64,000 nucleotides of DNA from an uncultured Acetatifactor sp. (GCA_934436245.1 CAKSAM010000003.1:62001-126000); one strand, 5' to 3'; positions 17,217 through 26,663 are shown, counted from the stretch's first letter. Notes: generated by a model not told the origin, from the sequence alone. Program-made: numbers and translations.

Positions 17217-18398
17217 TTACAATTTGCCACCCTTTGAACCGCCAAAGCTTGCGGAATTCAGGATGTTCGTATCGAACGTAAAGGTCAGTCTCTCCTCGGT
17301 GCGGGCTCTCTTCAAAGACAGCTGGATCATACGGTCCAGAAGCTCTTTGTAAGGAACTCCTACCGGCTCCCACAGATAGAATGCCAGAGATCCCGGGATG
17401 GTATTGATCTCGTTAAAATACAGCTTGCCGTTGTCCTCATCGATCATAAAGTCGATACGGGACACACCGTTACAGCCCAGTGCTTTAAAGGATCTGACTG
17501 CCAGCTCCCGGACTTCCTCTCTCTTCTCCGGAGACAGCTCTGCGGGAATCTTGCGGGATACGCTCGCCATGCCCTTGGAGCCGCTGCCCTTGGCATTGCT
17601 GACATATTTATCCTCATAGCTTAAGATATCCTTGGTATGCAGAGGCTCTTCACATTCGGAAGCAATAGCATCATTCTCATCTCCCAGTACCGAGCAGTTG
17701 ATCTCACGTAAATTGGTGATGGCGTGCTCCACCAGCACTTTGGTCGCATACTTGAACGCATCATCAACGGAGTGGGTCAGTTCCACACGATTTTTAGCTA
17801 CACTGATGCCTACGCTGGAGCCTAAGTTGACCGGTTTTACGATCACCGGATATCCCAGTCCTTTTTCCACTTTGTCAAGCAGAGTCTCTATCTGTGCATA
17901 ATCCGACAGAGTATACAGCTGCGCATCCAGTACCGGAACATCACACTCCTTTAATACAGCTTTCATGATGTATTTGTCCATGCCGATGGCGGATGCGGTC
18001 ACATCACATCCCACGAAGGGGATGCCCATGGTCTTCAGATAACCCTGGAAAGCGCCGTCCTCTACGTTGGTACCGTGGACTACAGGGAAAGCCACGTCGA
18101 TCTCTACCGGTTTCTTCCCGCCGAACAGCTTCACCGGGAAGGGAGTCAGGAATACCTTTCCATCCTCATTGGTCATGATCACTCTCTGGGATTTTTTCAA
18201 CAGTTCGTCGATATTTTTATAGGATTCGATCTTGCCGATCTCCTCACCGATGTACATTTCATTACGCTTGGTCATATAGACCGGGATCACTTCGTATTTG
18301 TCTGTGTCCATGCTCATGACAGCCTGGATGCCGGAGATCACGGATACTTCGTGTTCTACACTCTTGCCGCCAAACAGCATTGCTACTCTTGTCTTCAT
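17217..18398 (-). CDS. ddl: D-alanine--D-alanine ligase
   Basis: A 393-residue ATP-grasp ligase that makes the D-Ala-D-Ala dipeptide for peptidoglycan. The N-terminal FGGKSVEHEVSVISG is diagnostic; KPVNLGSSVGISVAKN is the ATP-grasp region, and the C-terminal GVSRIDFMIDEDNGKLYFNEINTIPGS carries the Mg-binding Glu and Asn. The length is near the upper end of the family. It follows murF on the same transcript, 75 bases away, so the cell makes the dipeptide and its ligating enzyme together. Confidence 0.96.
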   Translation of the reverse strand: MKTRVAMLFGGKSVEHEVSVISGIQAVMSMDTDKYEVIPVYMTKRNEMYIGEEIGKIESYKNIDELLKKSQRVIMTNEDGKVFLTPFPVKLFGGKKPVEIDVAFPVVHGTNVEDGAFQGYLKTMGIPFVGCDVTASAIGMDKYIMKAVLKECDVPVLDAQLYTLSDYAQIETLLDKVEKGLGYPVIVKPVNLGSSVGISVAKNRVELTHSVDDAFKYATKVLVEHAITNLREINCSVLGDENDAIASECEEPLHTKDILSYEDKYVSNAKGSGSKGMASVSRKIPAELSPEKREEVRELAVRSFKALGCNGVSRIDFMIDEDNGKLYFNEINTIPGSLAFYLWEPVGVPYKELLDRMIQLSLKRARTEERLTFTFDTNILNSASFGGSKGGKL

Positions 18399-18473
18399 TT
18401 ATTTTCCCTCCTGAATTTTCCTGCTCTCTGTCAACTATCCGGAACCACTTTCGCAAAATCACACCTGGATCGT

Positions 18474-20051
18474 CTAATAGTTATCCGTCAGGTCATTCTC
18501 TAATAAAATATACTTATGTCCCTGCCCTTTGATGGCATAGGCGTAAGATACAGCTTCCTCCAGCTTGTCGAATACCAGGCATTTCTCTTCCGGGAATCCC
18601 TTCTCCAACACGCCCTCCCTGATGGGCTCGGTATGTCGTCTGCCCACTAACAGGATGTAATCGCAGCAATCCGCTGCGTAGTTACCGAATTTATGATTGT
18701 ATTCTGCTTCCTTGTCACCCAGCTCTACCATACCCGGCGTGATCATGATCCGGATACCGTCAAACATAGCCAACGTCTCCACCGCTGCCTTGGAACCTAC
18801 GGGGTTGGAATTGTAAGCATCATCGATGATCGTCACGAGACCGTGCTCACGCATCTGCATACGATGGGGTACCGGCTCGATCCGGCGTACCGGGATCCGC
18901 AGTTCCTGCAGCGTCATGCCCATCTTATGGGCGACCGCGATAGCCCCCACCACATTGATGACATTGTGGGCACCGATGAGACGCATCTGGAATCTCTCGC
19001 TCTCGCCGTCCGGGGTCACTACGGTGAACTCCGTACCTAACTGGGATACCTTCACATCTTTGGCACAGTATCCTGTCCCTTCCGTCTCGGAATAATAGAA
19101 GATCTTCTCCGGGGTCTGATCATAAACGGGAGAAGCTGCCTGCTGCTTAATATAATCGTTGTCACCGTTTAAGAACAGCATGCCGCCCTCCGGCAGGGCA
19201 TCCGCCAGCTCGAACTTCGTCTTCTGAATATTCTCCATATTAAAAAAGGTCTCTAAATGCTGCGGTCCGATGGATGTGATCACACCGTGATCGGGATGCA
19301 CCATATCGCAGATCTCCTTGATATCGCCCACATGACGGGCACCCATCTCACAGACGAAGATCTCCGTGGTGGGCTTTAAGGAGCCTCGGATGGTCCGCAC
19401 CACACCCATAGGCGTATTGAAACTCTCCGGAGTCACCAGTACATTATATTTTTCCTGTAAAAGTGTCTGTAAATAGAACTTTACGCTGGTCTTGCCGTAG
19501 CTGCCGGTCACACCGATGACGGTAAGTCCCGGGACGCTTTTCAGCTTTCTCACAGCATCATTGATATAATGCTGATTGATCCCCGTCTCCATGGGATGAT
19601 TGATGACATTCGCCACAATATCCAGAAACAGATTCACAGATACCAGAATCAGACACAGCCCCGGGATCCGCTTCATTCCGCCAAATCCACACACCACTGC
19701 GAATATCGCAGCCGTAAGGATCAGCTCCGTAGCGAGCAGTCTCCTGACCCGGGCAGTATACACCAGCTTTTTCTTCGTGTTCATCCGCTTCATGGCACGA
19801 TATACCACGATGATCACGAGCAGCACCAGATACTCGAAGATTTCGAGGGCAAGGTATGGGAACACACAGGTCACAATACCCAGTGCCAGGCCAAAATAGA
19901 GGATCCATTGCAACCGGAACTTCTTCTTCAGCCAATGAAGGTGTTCTTTATTCTTATAGCCGTTCTGCTGGAACATATGAATATTATACCGCATGGTATA
20001 AAAATATGCCGGAACAGCAAGCACGACCGCTATCAGCACACGTATGATCAT
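18474..20051 (-). CDS. murF: MurF-type ligase with N-terminal membrane region
   Basis: A 525-residue Mur ligase. The central ATP-binding loop is TGSYGKTS at about 182-189, followed by the NTPMG segment, the GMV-like carbamylated-lysine region EMGARHVGDI, and the C-terminal domain with DDAYNSNP. These fit MurF, which adds D-Ala-D-Ala to the UDP-MurNAc-tripeptide. The first 150 residues are instead several hydrophobic helices (positions about 3-20, 48-65, 72-86, 106-122, 131-150), so the usual substrate-recognition domain is replaced by a membrane anchor. It overlaps the upstream hydrolase by four bases (ATGA), which signals coupling. A MurT-like activity is a less likely alternative. Confidence 0.85.
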   Translation of the reverse strand: MIIRVLIAVVLAVPAYFYTMRYNIHMFQQNGYKNKEHLHWLKKKFRLQWILYFGLALGIVTCVFPYLALEIFEYLVLLVIIVVYRAMKRMNTKKKLVYTARVRRLLATELILTAAIFAVVCGFGGMKRIPGLCLILVSVNLFLDIVANVINHPMETGINQHYINDAVRKLKSVPGLTVIGVTGSYGKTSVKFYLQTLLQEKYNVLVTPESFNTPMGVVRTIRGSLKPTTEIFVCEMGARHVGDIKEICDMVHPDHGVITSIGPQHLETFFNMENIQKTKFELADALPEGGMLFLNGDNDYIKQQAASPVYDQTPEKIFYYSETEGTGYCAKDVKVSQLGTEFTVVTPDGESERFQMRLIGAHNVINVVGAIAVAHKMGMTLQELRIPVRRIEPVPHRMQMREHGLVTIIDDAYNSNPVGSKAAVETLAMFDGIRIMITPGMVELGDKEAEYNHKFGNYAADCCDYILLVGRRHTEPIREGVLEKGFPEEKCLVFDKLEEAVSYAYAIKGQGHKYILLENDLTDNY

Positions 20052-20818
20052 TTCAGATATGCCTCCATAATTCCCCGGAACTGTGCCGGTTTCTCAAGGA
20101 AAGAAAAATGACCGGTTCCCGGGATCACTGCCAGGCCGCAGTTGGGTATCTTCTCTTCCATAATATGTGCATCCCGGATAGGAGTTGCCGTATCCTGATC
20201 TCCCCAGATCAGCAGCACTTCCTGACGGATCTTCGGAAGCAGCTCCGTCAGATCCTCATTGACCGCCTTCACCATACACTGACGCATCATGGGTGTCGCA
20301 TTGCGGTAGTCTGCCGATCCCTGTCGGCTCCTCCAGTCATCGATCACCTCCGGGAACATGGCATAGATCAGCTTCAGATTCAGGAATTTCTTCAGGATCT
20401 TGTACTTGCGGATCTTCCATTTCTGGGCAGCAGTCCGCACCGGCAGGACACCGGCACTGTCGATCAGGATAATATTCGTGATCTCAAAAGGGATGCTCTC
20501 TCTGGCTGCCAGCTTGATGATCACACGGCCGCCGTAGGAATGCCCGATGAGTGTTGCCTGCTTTACCTGCATAACTTCCATAAATCTGCAGAAAAAGTCC
20601 GCAAATCCGTCCACATTCCAGGGTTCCTTCGGCTCATCACTGCCGCCGAAGCCCGGAAAATCGAACTGGATCACACGGTACCTGCTGCCGTCTATCACGC
20701 CGGCTACGGAATCATACACTCCCAGATCCGTACCCCAGCCCTGTAAGATCACAACCGTCTTATCACCGGTACCGGTTGTTTTATAACATATATTATATCC
20801 GTCTACTACTATATTCAT
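20048..20818 (-). CDS. Alpha/beta hydrolase
   Basis: A 256-residue alpha/beta hydrolase. The nucleophile elbow is GHSYGG, the oxyanion region is LQGWGTD near the N terminus, the acid is in WGDQDTATP and the His is in PGTGHFSFLEKP. The substrate is unknown. Its gene leads the murF-ddl transcript and overlaps murF by four bases, so it is possibly linked to envelope metabolism, but that is inference. The start at 20818 is preceded by TTGGGGATTACC; a longer frame lacks a ribosome binding site. Confidence 0.85.
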   Translation of the reverse strand: MNIVVDGYNICYKTTGTGDKTVVILQGWGTDLGVYDSVAGVIDGSRYRVIQFDFPGFGGSDEPKEPWNVDGFADFFCRFMEVMQVKQATLIGHSYGGRVIIKLAARESIPFEITNIILIDSAGVLPVRTAAQKWKIRKYKILKKFLNLKLIYAMFPEVIDDWRSRQGSADYRNATPMMRQCMVKAVNEDLTELLPKIRQEVLLIWGDQDTATPIRDAHIMEEKIPNCGLAVIPGTGHFSFLEKPAQFRGIMEAYLK

Positions 20819-20858
20819 GGTAATCCCCAATTCAGAGTCATTGATACTACAAGCTTTT

Positions 20859-20887
20859 ATTATAAGCGTATTCCGCCACAATAGCAA
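20859..20887 (-). promoter_or_regulatory. Promoter of the hydrolase-murF-ddl operon
   Basis: Minus-strand TTGCTA (20882-20887), a 17-base spacer and TATAAT (20859-20864), about 35 bases upstream of the hydrolase start. Confidence 0.7.
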
Positions 20888-20890
20888 CCA

Positions 20891-20923
20891 AAAACAACTA
20901 CCGTAATACACGGTAGTTGTTTT
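20891..20923 (-). terminator. Terminator after the GH3 gene
   Basis: AAAACAACTACCG (20891-20903) and CGGTAGTTGTTTT (20911-20923) form a 13-base stem; on the minus strand a T-run follows. It ends the GH3 transcript just before the hydrolase promoter. Confidence 0.85.
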
Positions 20924-20980
20924 GATTATACTGTATTCCAACTGAAAATACTACACATTTCAGCGGATAATTTTGTTCTG

Positions 20981-23269
20981 TTATTCTTCCATGGCATTCA
21001 GACGGTCCACCAACTTCTGTACATCCGCCATGCTGACTCCGCCGCCGAAGCTGACCGGTCCGCGCAGAGGCATATACTGAAGCATCGCTGCGTTCATTTC
21101 ATCGCTGATGGCTTCCTTCGCGGCATCGCCGCCTTCGCTGACCTCGCTGTCCTGACCGAACATTCCTTTGCTCAGAACACTCTGTACCAATTTCCAGGCC
21201 TCCGGACGGCTCATGATATCGCCCATTGTCGTATCTGTGGTATAGTGGAAAGGAATCTTCACAGTGGATTCCACAGTCACGGTATCTCTGAGAGCAATGT
21301 CTCTGGAAGATGCTCCGATAAGGATCTCGAACTCTCCGGTCTCCACCTGCCAGTCATGGATCTGTACATCATAGTAGGCAAAGGCCCTCTTACCGAGTGT
21401 AAAACTCACTGTCTTCGTCTCGCCGGGTGCCAGTTCGATCTTGGCGAAATCCCGCAGCTCTTTCACCGGTCGGATCACAGTGCTATCTTTATCCGCCACA
21501 TAGAGCTGTACAACTTCCTTACCCGTTCTATCTCCGGTATTTGTCACATCCACAGTCACCGTCAGTTCTTCTGTGTCTTTCATGGTCTTTTTGTCCAAAC
21601 GCAGATTGCTGTAGGCAAATGTGGTATAGGACAATCCGTAGCCGAAGGGGAACAATACATCCATTTTCTTCTTATCGTAATAGCGGTATCCTACGAAAAT
21701 GCCTTCCCGGTATTCCACATGGTCGCCCTCACCAAAACCAGACAGATAGGAAGGATTGTCTTCCAACTGCTTCGGGAATGTCTCCGGAAGCTTCGCACTG
21801 GGATTCACCTTGCCGAAGAGGATGTCATACTCGGCACCTCCCACAGCCTGTCCTCCAAGATAGGCTTCCAGAATACCTTTCACACGATCTGCCCATGGCA
21901 TCTCCACCGGTGCACCGTTGTGCAATACGACTATGGTGTTCGGCTGTACTGCTGCCACTCTTTCAATCAATTCATTCTGGCAATCCGGCATCCGCATATG
22001 TTTACGATCAAAACCTTCGGATTCAAATGCATCCGGCAGTCCTGCAAAAATCACGGCTGCCTTTGCCTTTTTCGCCGCCTCCACGGCTTCTGCCAGTAAT
22101 ACCTCATCCGTCTTATCTTCTTTGTCATCAAATCCCTGGGCATACACAATCTGTGTATTGCCTGCTGCCTCTGCCGCATCCAGGGCTCCTGTGATCTTAT
22201 GACTATTGATATGGGAACTTCCTCCGCCCTGATATCTGGGCTTCTTCGCATATTTTCCGATAAAGGCGATCTCTTCGCCCTCTGTCAGCGGCAGCACATT
22301 CTCATTCTTCAACAATACAATGGTCTCTTCCGCCACTTTCTTCGCAACCTCATGGTCGTGATCCAGATCAAACACCGCTTCGGTATCTCGGTTCTCGGTA
22401 TAGCGATATACAATGTTTAAAATACGTTCCACTGCGGTATCCAGTACCTTTTCCTCCAGTGTTCCGTTCTGTACCGCTTCTACGATCAGCTTATCATTGA
22501 CTCCCATAGAAGAAGGCATCTCCAGATCGAGACCTGCTTTTAAGTCTTCCACACGGTCATTGACTGCGCCCCAGTCACTCATGACATAACCGTCAAATCC
22601 CCACTTGTCTCTCAGGGTCTCTGTGAGATATTTGTGATGTGCGGCCGCATAAGTTCCGTTGATCTTGTTATAAGAGCACATAACTGTCCAGGGTTTTGCC
22701 TTCTTCACCGCTCCCTCAAATGCCGCCAGATAGATCTCGTTCAGTGTTCTCTCGTCAATGATCTCATTCACGGACATTCTACGGGTCTCCTGATTATTCG
22801 CCAGAAAATGCTTTAAACTGGTTCCCACATGCTTGCTCTGCACACCGCGGATCAGAGAGCCTGCAATCTCACTTGCCACCAGGGGATCCTCTGAATAATA
22901 TTCAAAATTACGACCGCACAGGGGAGAACGTTTGATATTCACAGCCGGCCCCAGAATAACACTGACGCCTTCTGCCTGACACTCATTGCCCAGGGTCTCG
23001 CCCATATGATACAGCAGATCTCTGTTAAAGGATGCCGCGGTTCCGCAGCCTGCCGGGAAACATACTGCTTTAATACTCTCATTTACCCCAAGATGGTCCG
23101 CCTTGTCATCCTGCTTGCGCAGACCGTGAGGGCCGTCGGATACCATACTTGCGGGAATCCCCTGTCGCTCGCAGCTTTCAGTATGCCAGAAATCCGCGCC
23201 GGAACACATTGCCGCCTTTTCCTCCAATGTCATGTTTGCTATCAGATCTTTGATTTTTTCCTTTGTCAT
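20981..23269 (-). CDS. Glycoside hydrolase family 3 beta-glucosidase
   Basis: A 762-residue GH3 enzyme with no signal peptide, so probably cytoplasmic. The N-terminal TIM-barrel domain holds KHFLANNQE and the nucleophile in VMSDWGA (Asp near residue 232). The alpha/beta sandwich domain follows, with the IAFIGKYAKKPRYQGGGSSHIN region, and the C-terminal fibronectin-III-like domain starts near LTVTVDVTNTGDRTGKEVVQLYV. It would release glucose or a related sugar from beta-linked oligosaccharides. The ATG at 23269 is chosen because AGGAGG lies ten bases upstream. The divergent AraC gene likely regulates it. Confidence 0.93.
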   Translation of the reverse strand: MTKEKIKDLIANMTLEEKAAMCSGADFWHTESCERQGIPASMVSDGPHGLRKQDDKADHLGVNESIKAVCFPAGCGTAASFNRDLLYHMGETLGNECQAEGVSVILGPAVNIKRSPLCGRNFEYYSEDPLVASEIAGSLIRGVQSKHVGTSLKHFLANNQETRRMSVNEIIDERTLNEIYLAAFEGAVKKAKPWTVMCSYNKINGTYAAAHHKYLTETLRDKWGFDGYVMSDWGAVNDRVEDLKAGLDLEMPSSMGVNDKLIVEAVQNGTLEEKVLDTAVERILNIVYRYTENRDTEAVFDLDHDHEVAKKVAEETIVLLKNENVLPLTEGEEIAFIGKYAKKPRYQGGGSSHINSHKITGALDAAEAAGNTQIVYAQGFDDKEDKTDEVLLAEAVEAAKKAKAAVIFAGLPDAFESEGFDRKHMRMPDCQNELIERVAAVQPNTIVVLHNGAPVEMPWADRVKGILEAYLGGQAVGGAEYDILFGKVNPSAKLPETFPKQLEDNPSYLSGFGEGDHVEYREGIFVGYRYYDKKKMDVLFPFGYGLSYTTFAYSNLRLDKKTMKDTEELTVTVDVTNTGDRTGKEVVQLYVADKDSTVIRPVKELRDFAKIELAPGETKTVSFTLGKRAFAYYDVQIHDWQVETGEFEILIGASSRDIALRDTVTVESTVKIPFHYTTDTTMGDIMSRPEAWKLVQSVLSKGMFGQDSEVSEGGDAAKEAISDEMNAAMLQYMPLRGPVSFGGGVSMADVQKLVDRLNAMEE

Positions 23270-23375
23270 GTTGCTATAACCTCCTGTCATTCAACCTTGT
23301 CCGCTTGCTCTTTCTGTTTACCAGTTTAGCAATTTTCCACGTCGATTCCTATATCTGATTATGACTTCTTTTTAG

Positions 23376-23412
23376 GTCAATATTGACTTTTTTCTTCTTT
23401 TTATTCTATGAT
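23376..23412 (+). promoter_or_regulatory. AraC-gene promoter with palindrome in the divergent region
   Basis: GTCAATATTGAC (23376-23387) is a perfect 12-base palindrome. TTGACT (23383-23388) and TATGAT (23407-23412) with an 18-base spacer form the likely AraC-gene promoter. The reverse TTGACC could serve GH3, so one regulator could control both directions. Confidence 0.5.
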
Positions 23413-23460
23413 GTAAATATATCGCCGGGAAATAATATAATTTCAGAGGGAGGCTTTGCC

Positions 23461-24279
23461 ATGCCGCGATTTCCACACGAAGAGGTTGCTTTTGAAAGCG
23501 GAATCAACGTCCGTTTTGCAATCTATAACAGCAATAACGATTACATACCGGAACACTGGCATCGAAGCATGGAAGTCATCTATATCTATGAGGGTTCCAT
23601 GGAACTCATTGAGGGACAGCGGGTTCTGTTGCTGCATGCCGGAGATTATCATGTGGTCAATTCCGCCGCCGTCCATGCTACCCGGACCACGACACCGTCC
23701 CGGGTTCTGTTATTACAGATTCCTTATGCGTTTCTCATAGGTGCCATCCCAGAATATGAAAGCATCCGTTTCCTGTTCTCCCACAGAGATTCTTCTGCCG
23801 ATGCGCAGATTCAGGAGATTCTGACTTCCATGGGCGATCTCTATACAAAAAAACCGCAAAGCTATACTTTGCGATTTTCCGGTCTGCTTTATGATTTTTT
23901 ATACATCCTTATGACCCACTATAAGGTCACTGTCGACAATACTTCCCGGATTCAGAGTCAGAAAAATCTGCATCGCCTCGAGCCTGTGATTCAGTACATC
24001 CAATCCCATTACGCCGAAGCCATTTCTCTGGAAAATGCAGCCTCCCTGGCTCATCTGAACCCAGAATATTTCTGCCGTTTTTTCCGGCGGAACATGGGAA
24101 CCACCCTCACTTCCTATATCAACAGCGTGCGTCTGACGCATGTCTGCAAGGATTTAAAAGACACCGATCTGAACATCAGCGAAATACTGGATCGGCACGG
24201 AGTCACGAACTATAAATTATTCCTGCGCACCTTTAAGCAGGTATACGGCTGTGCTCCGAGGGATTTCCGGAAGCAGTGA
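23461..24279 (+). CDS. AraC-family transcriptional regulator
   Basis: A 272-residue regulator. The N-terminal half (about 1-150) is a cupin-like sugar-binding domain: HWHRSMEVIYIYEGSMEL and the VHAT segment. The C-terminal 100 residues hold two HTH motifs, with SLENAASLAHLNPEYFCRFFRRNMG in the first and the family sequence VTNYKLFLRTFKQVYGCAPRDFR at the end. The start at 23461 has GGGAGG upstream. It is divergent from the GH3 gene and likely activates it in response to a sugar; this is inferred from position and family. Confidence 0.93.
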   Translation: MPRFPHEEVAFESGINVRFAIYNSNNDYIPEHWHRSMEVIYIYEGSMELIEGQRVLLLHAGDYHVVNSAAVHATRTTTPSRVLLLQIPYAFLIGAIPEYESIRFLFSHRDSSADAQIQEILTSMGDLYTKKPQSYTLRFSGLLYDFLYILMTHYKVTVDNTSRIQSQKNLHRLEPVIQYIQSHYAEAISLENAASLAHLNPEYFCRFFRRNMGTTLTSYINSVRLTHVCKDLKDTDLNISEILDRHGVTNYKLFLRTFKQVYGCAPRDFRKQ

Positions 24280-24285
24280 GGAATG

Positions 24286-24888
24286 CTATGATAACTGCTC
24301 CATCTCTGCCTGAATCTCATCCTCGGTTGCCGCCATGGCCTGCAGGGTCATGGTCAGAAGCTTCTCCAAATCCCAGCCCAACTGCTCAGCGCCACGTTCG
24401 ATGACCTCGCGGGAGCAGCCGGCAGCGAAGCCTTTGCTCTTATATTTCTTTTTTAAGGACTTTAATTCCATGTCTTTCGTACTCTTGGAAGGGCGCATCA
24501 GTGCAGCTGCCCAGATCAGTCCGGTCAGTTCGTCTGCCGCAAAAAGCACCTTCTCCATCTCATGTTCCGGAGCCACGCCGATCGTCTCCCCACAGCCTAC
24601 AGTGATGCCGTAACCATGAGATACTACCCCATGAATGATATCCTCTCCCACGCCGGCTTCTCTGAGCATCTCGGGAGCCTTCAGGCAATGTTCTTCCGGG
24701 TATAACTCAAAATCAATATCATGAAGCAGTCCCACAATGCCCCAGTATTCCGCATCCTCTCCATATCCCAGCTCTTTTGCATACCATTTCATCACAGCTT
24801 CCACTGTCAGGGCATGCTGGATATGAAAAGGATCCTGATTGTATTTTTTTAATAAAGTGAATGCTTCGTCTCTTGTAATGTGTTCCAT
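24286..24888 (-). CDS. HD-domain phosphohydrolase
   Basis: A 200-residue protein of the HD superfamily. The metal-binding signature is H in FHIQHALTVE followed by GLLHDID, with further His and Asp ligands in VSHGYG and AADELTG. Such enzymes hydrolyse phosphate esters of nucleotides; the substrate is not evident. It ends seven bases from the convergent AraC gene stop and lies 22 bases after the small gene upstream, so it is probably in one operon with the two small genes. Confidence 0.85.
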   Translation of the reverse strand: MEHITRDEAFTLLKKYNQDPFHIQHALTVEAVMKWYAKELGYGEDAEYWGIVGLLHDIDFELYPEEHCLKAPEMLREAGVGEDIIHGVVSHGYGITVGCGETIGVAPEHEMEKVLFAADELTGLIWAAALMRPSKSTKDMELKSLKKKYKSKGFAAGCSREVIERGAEQLGWDLEKLLTMTLQAMAATEDEIQAEMEQLS

Positions 24889-24910
24889 GTTGAGTACCTC
24901 TCTGTCATCT

Positions 24911-25108
24911 TTATATAGTCATATTTTCCGGCCACAGGGAACCCTCTGTAAGTCCCCGTTCCGTAAGCCAATTATCCTCCACGGAGACATATTTTTCAAC
25001 TCCGGATTCATCCACAAGTGTCACTGATACCTTCGGTCCCTGTCCGGGCAAGCGTTCCTCGCAGCCGTAATCTCCGTCAAAAATCTGTCGGATCTTCCAT
25101 GTCGCCAT
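24911..25108 (-). CDS. Small conserved hypothetical
   Basis: A 65-residue protein, unrecognised. It looks like a small beta-rich fold (WKIRQIFDGDYGCEER, VSVTLVDESG, YVSVEDNWL). It overlaps the upstream small gene by 32 bases. I chose the ATG at 25108 because GAGG lies seven bases before it. The tight overlap indicates translational coupling with its neighbour. Confidence 0.6.
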   Translation of the reverse strand: MATWKIRQIFDGDYGCEERLPGQGPKVSVTLVDESGVEKYVSVEDNWLTERGLTEGSLWPENMTI

Positions 25109-25406
25109 TGTCATCCTCCTCTGTATCAATCCCCAGTCCCTGCATCAGAATACGATTCCACTCCGCATTATTGCTTTCCAGTTCTTTCTTCTGCATAATG
25201 CGATTGCGGTCACTTAAGATCGCCAGCATTTCGTCTGCGATCTCCTCCGGCGGCAGATCAGAATAATGACACAGATAACCGATCATACGGCTCGCCGTAA
25301 AATCCGTATTCAGATTCTTCGTCACCAGATCACAGAAAGATTCCGGATATCCCCTGGCTATGAGCATTTTATATAATTCCATACTCTGCGGTGATCTTTG
25401 TTTCAT
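25077..25406 (-). CDS. Small acidic hypothetical
   Basis: A 109-residue helical, acidic protein that I cannot name. It is rich in Glu and Asp, with the C-terminal stretch EEDDNGDMEDPTDF. No cysteine pairs or membrane helices are seen. AGGGGAAACAG precedes the ATG. It appears to be the first gene of a three-gene group ending with the HD-domain protein. Confidence 0.6.
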   Translation of the reverse strand: MKQRSPQSMELYKMLIARGYPESFCDLVTKNLNTDFTASRMIGYLCHYSDLPPEEIADEMLAILSDRNRIMQKKELESNNAEWNRILMQGLGIDTEEDDNGDMEDPTDF

Positions 25407-25500
25407 CTGTTTCCCCTATAAATATATCTATGATTTTCAGTCTCTTTGGGAAAACCATATAGTAAATATCCTTTTAAGTCAATACCAAAAATTCCTGCGG

Positions 25501-25529
25501 TTGAAACTTTCCGAAATGCTTGTTAGAAT
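25501..25529 (+). promoter_or_regulatory. Promoter directly before the EEP gene
   Basis: TTGAAA (25501-25506), a 17-base spacer and TAGAAT (25524-25529). Transcription would start at about 25536, which is the A of the ATG, and there is no clear ribosome binding site. This predicts a leaderless mRNA. Confidence 0.6.
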
Positions 25530-25535
25530 GAAGAT

Positions 25536-26642
25536 ATGAAAAAGAAAAATTTATGCAAAACGTTACTGAAAATCATAGGCATTGTGCTGGGGATCCTCAT
25601 CCTCGCACTGTTGGCTTACATCGTCTACCTCTATGCCAGTTATTACAGGATTGAGGACAATCAGGAACTGGTGGTGGAGGCACCGGTCGACGATACTACC
25701 ACAGGTGCGGCTGCGGTGCTGGCTACGGATACGGAATATTCCGCAGTGACCTACAACATCGGCTTTGGTGCTTATCTGCCGGATTACAGCTTCTTCATGG
25801 ACGGCGGTACCTCCTCCTGGGCCAAGAGCCCGGAGACCGTACAGTACGCCATAAATGGTGCAGGAGAGCTGGTGAAGTCATTAGACCCGGATTTTGCGCT
25901 GATCCAGGAGATCGATCTGGACTCTACCAGAAGCTATCATACGAATGAATACGAAATGCTGCGTCAGAGCCTGTCCGGGTACACGACGGTATTTGCTCAG
26001 AATTATGATTCTGCTTTCCTGTTTTATCCGTTTACCCAGCCCCACGGCAGCAGCAAATCCGGTCTCGGACTGTTTTCCAGATATCCGGTGACTTCCGCCC
26101 TGCGCAGAAGCTTCCCCATCTCCACTTCCTTCAGCAAGTTCTTCGATCTGGACCGCTGCTACAGCGTCTCCAGGATCCCGGTGGACAATGGCAAGGAGCT
26201 GGTGATCTTCAATCTGCATATGTCCGCTTACGGCAACAGCGATGAGATCCGCAAGGGACAGATTGAGATGCTGTGCAATGATATGGCAAAAGAATACGAA
26301 GCCGGGAATTACGTCCTCTGCGGTGGCGACTTTAACCACGACCTGAAGGCTTCCGAAGAAGATACGGAGAGCTGCGAATCCTGGGCATTTCCTTTTCCGA
26401 GAACGGAACTGCCGGAGCATTTTGCCTTCTGCCTGGATCTGTTAAGTGCAGAGGAGCAGGAAGCGCTCTGGGACAGCGCCAGAAATGCAGATATGGAATA
26501 TGTCCCCGGTGTAACTTATACCGTAACTTTGGACGGATTCATTATCTCCGACAATATCGAATGCCTGTCCTATGAGAATATCAATACCGGCTATTCCTAT
26601 TCAGACCATGATCCCGTGAAGGTGGAGTTCGTGTTAAAATAA
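25536..26642 (+). CDS. Membrane-anchored endonuclease/exonuclease/phosphatase family protein
   Basis: A 368-residue protein. Residues about 10-33 are a strong signal-anchor helix (LLKIIGIVLGILILALLAYIVYLY), which would place the rest outside the cell. The EEP fold follows: AVTYNIGFG, the metal-binding LIQEIDLD, GLGLFSRYPV, NLHMSAYG, CGGDFNHD and the terminal YSDHDPVKVEF. The substrate could be nucleic acid, phosphoinositide or phospholipid; the family covers all. The start is chosen on the signal anchor, although ribosome binding is weak. Confidence 0.87.
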   Translation: MKKKNLCKTLLKIIGIVLGILILALLAYIVYLYASYYRIEDNQELVVEAPVDDTTTGAAAVLATDTEYSAVTYNIGFGAYLPDYSFFMDGGTSSWAKSPETVQYAINGAGELVKSLDPDFALIQEIDLDSTRSYHTNEYEMLRQSLSGYTTVFAQNYDSAFLFYPFTQPHGSSKSGLGLFSRYPVTSALRRSFPISTSFSKFFDLDRCYSVSRIPVDNGKELVIFNLHMSAYGNSDEIRKGQIEMLCNDMAKEYEAGNYVLCGGDFNHDLKASEEDTESCESWAFPFPRTELPEHFAFCLDLLSAEEQEALWDSARNADMEYVPGVTYTVTLDGFIISDNIECLSYENINTGYSYSDHDPVKVEFVLK

Positions 26643-26663
26643 TGTCAAGATTTGCAAAGTCGA

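Noticed and set aside
21245..22194. Long plus-strand open frames opposite the GH3 gene
   Set aside because: They are antisense shadows of a well-supported enzyme and lack a ribosome binding site and known motifs.
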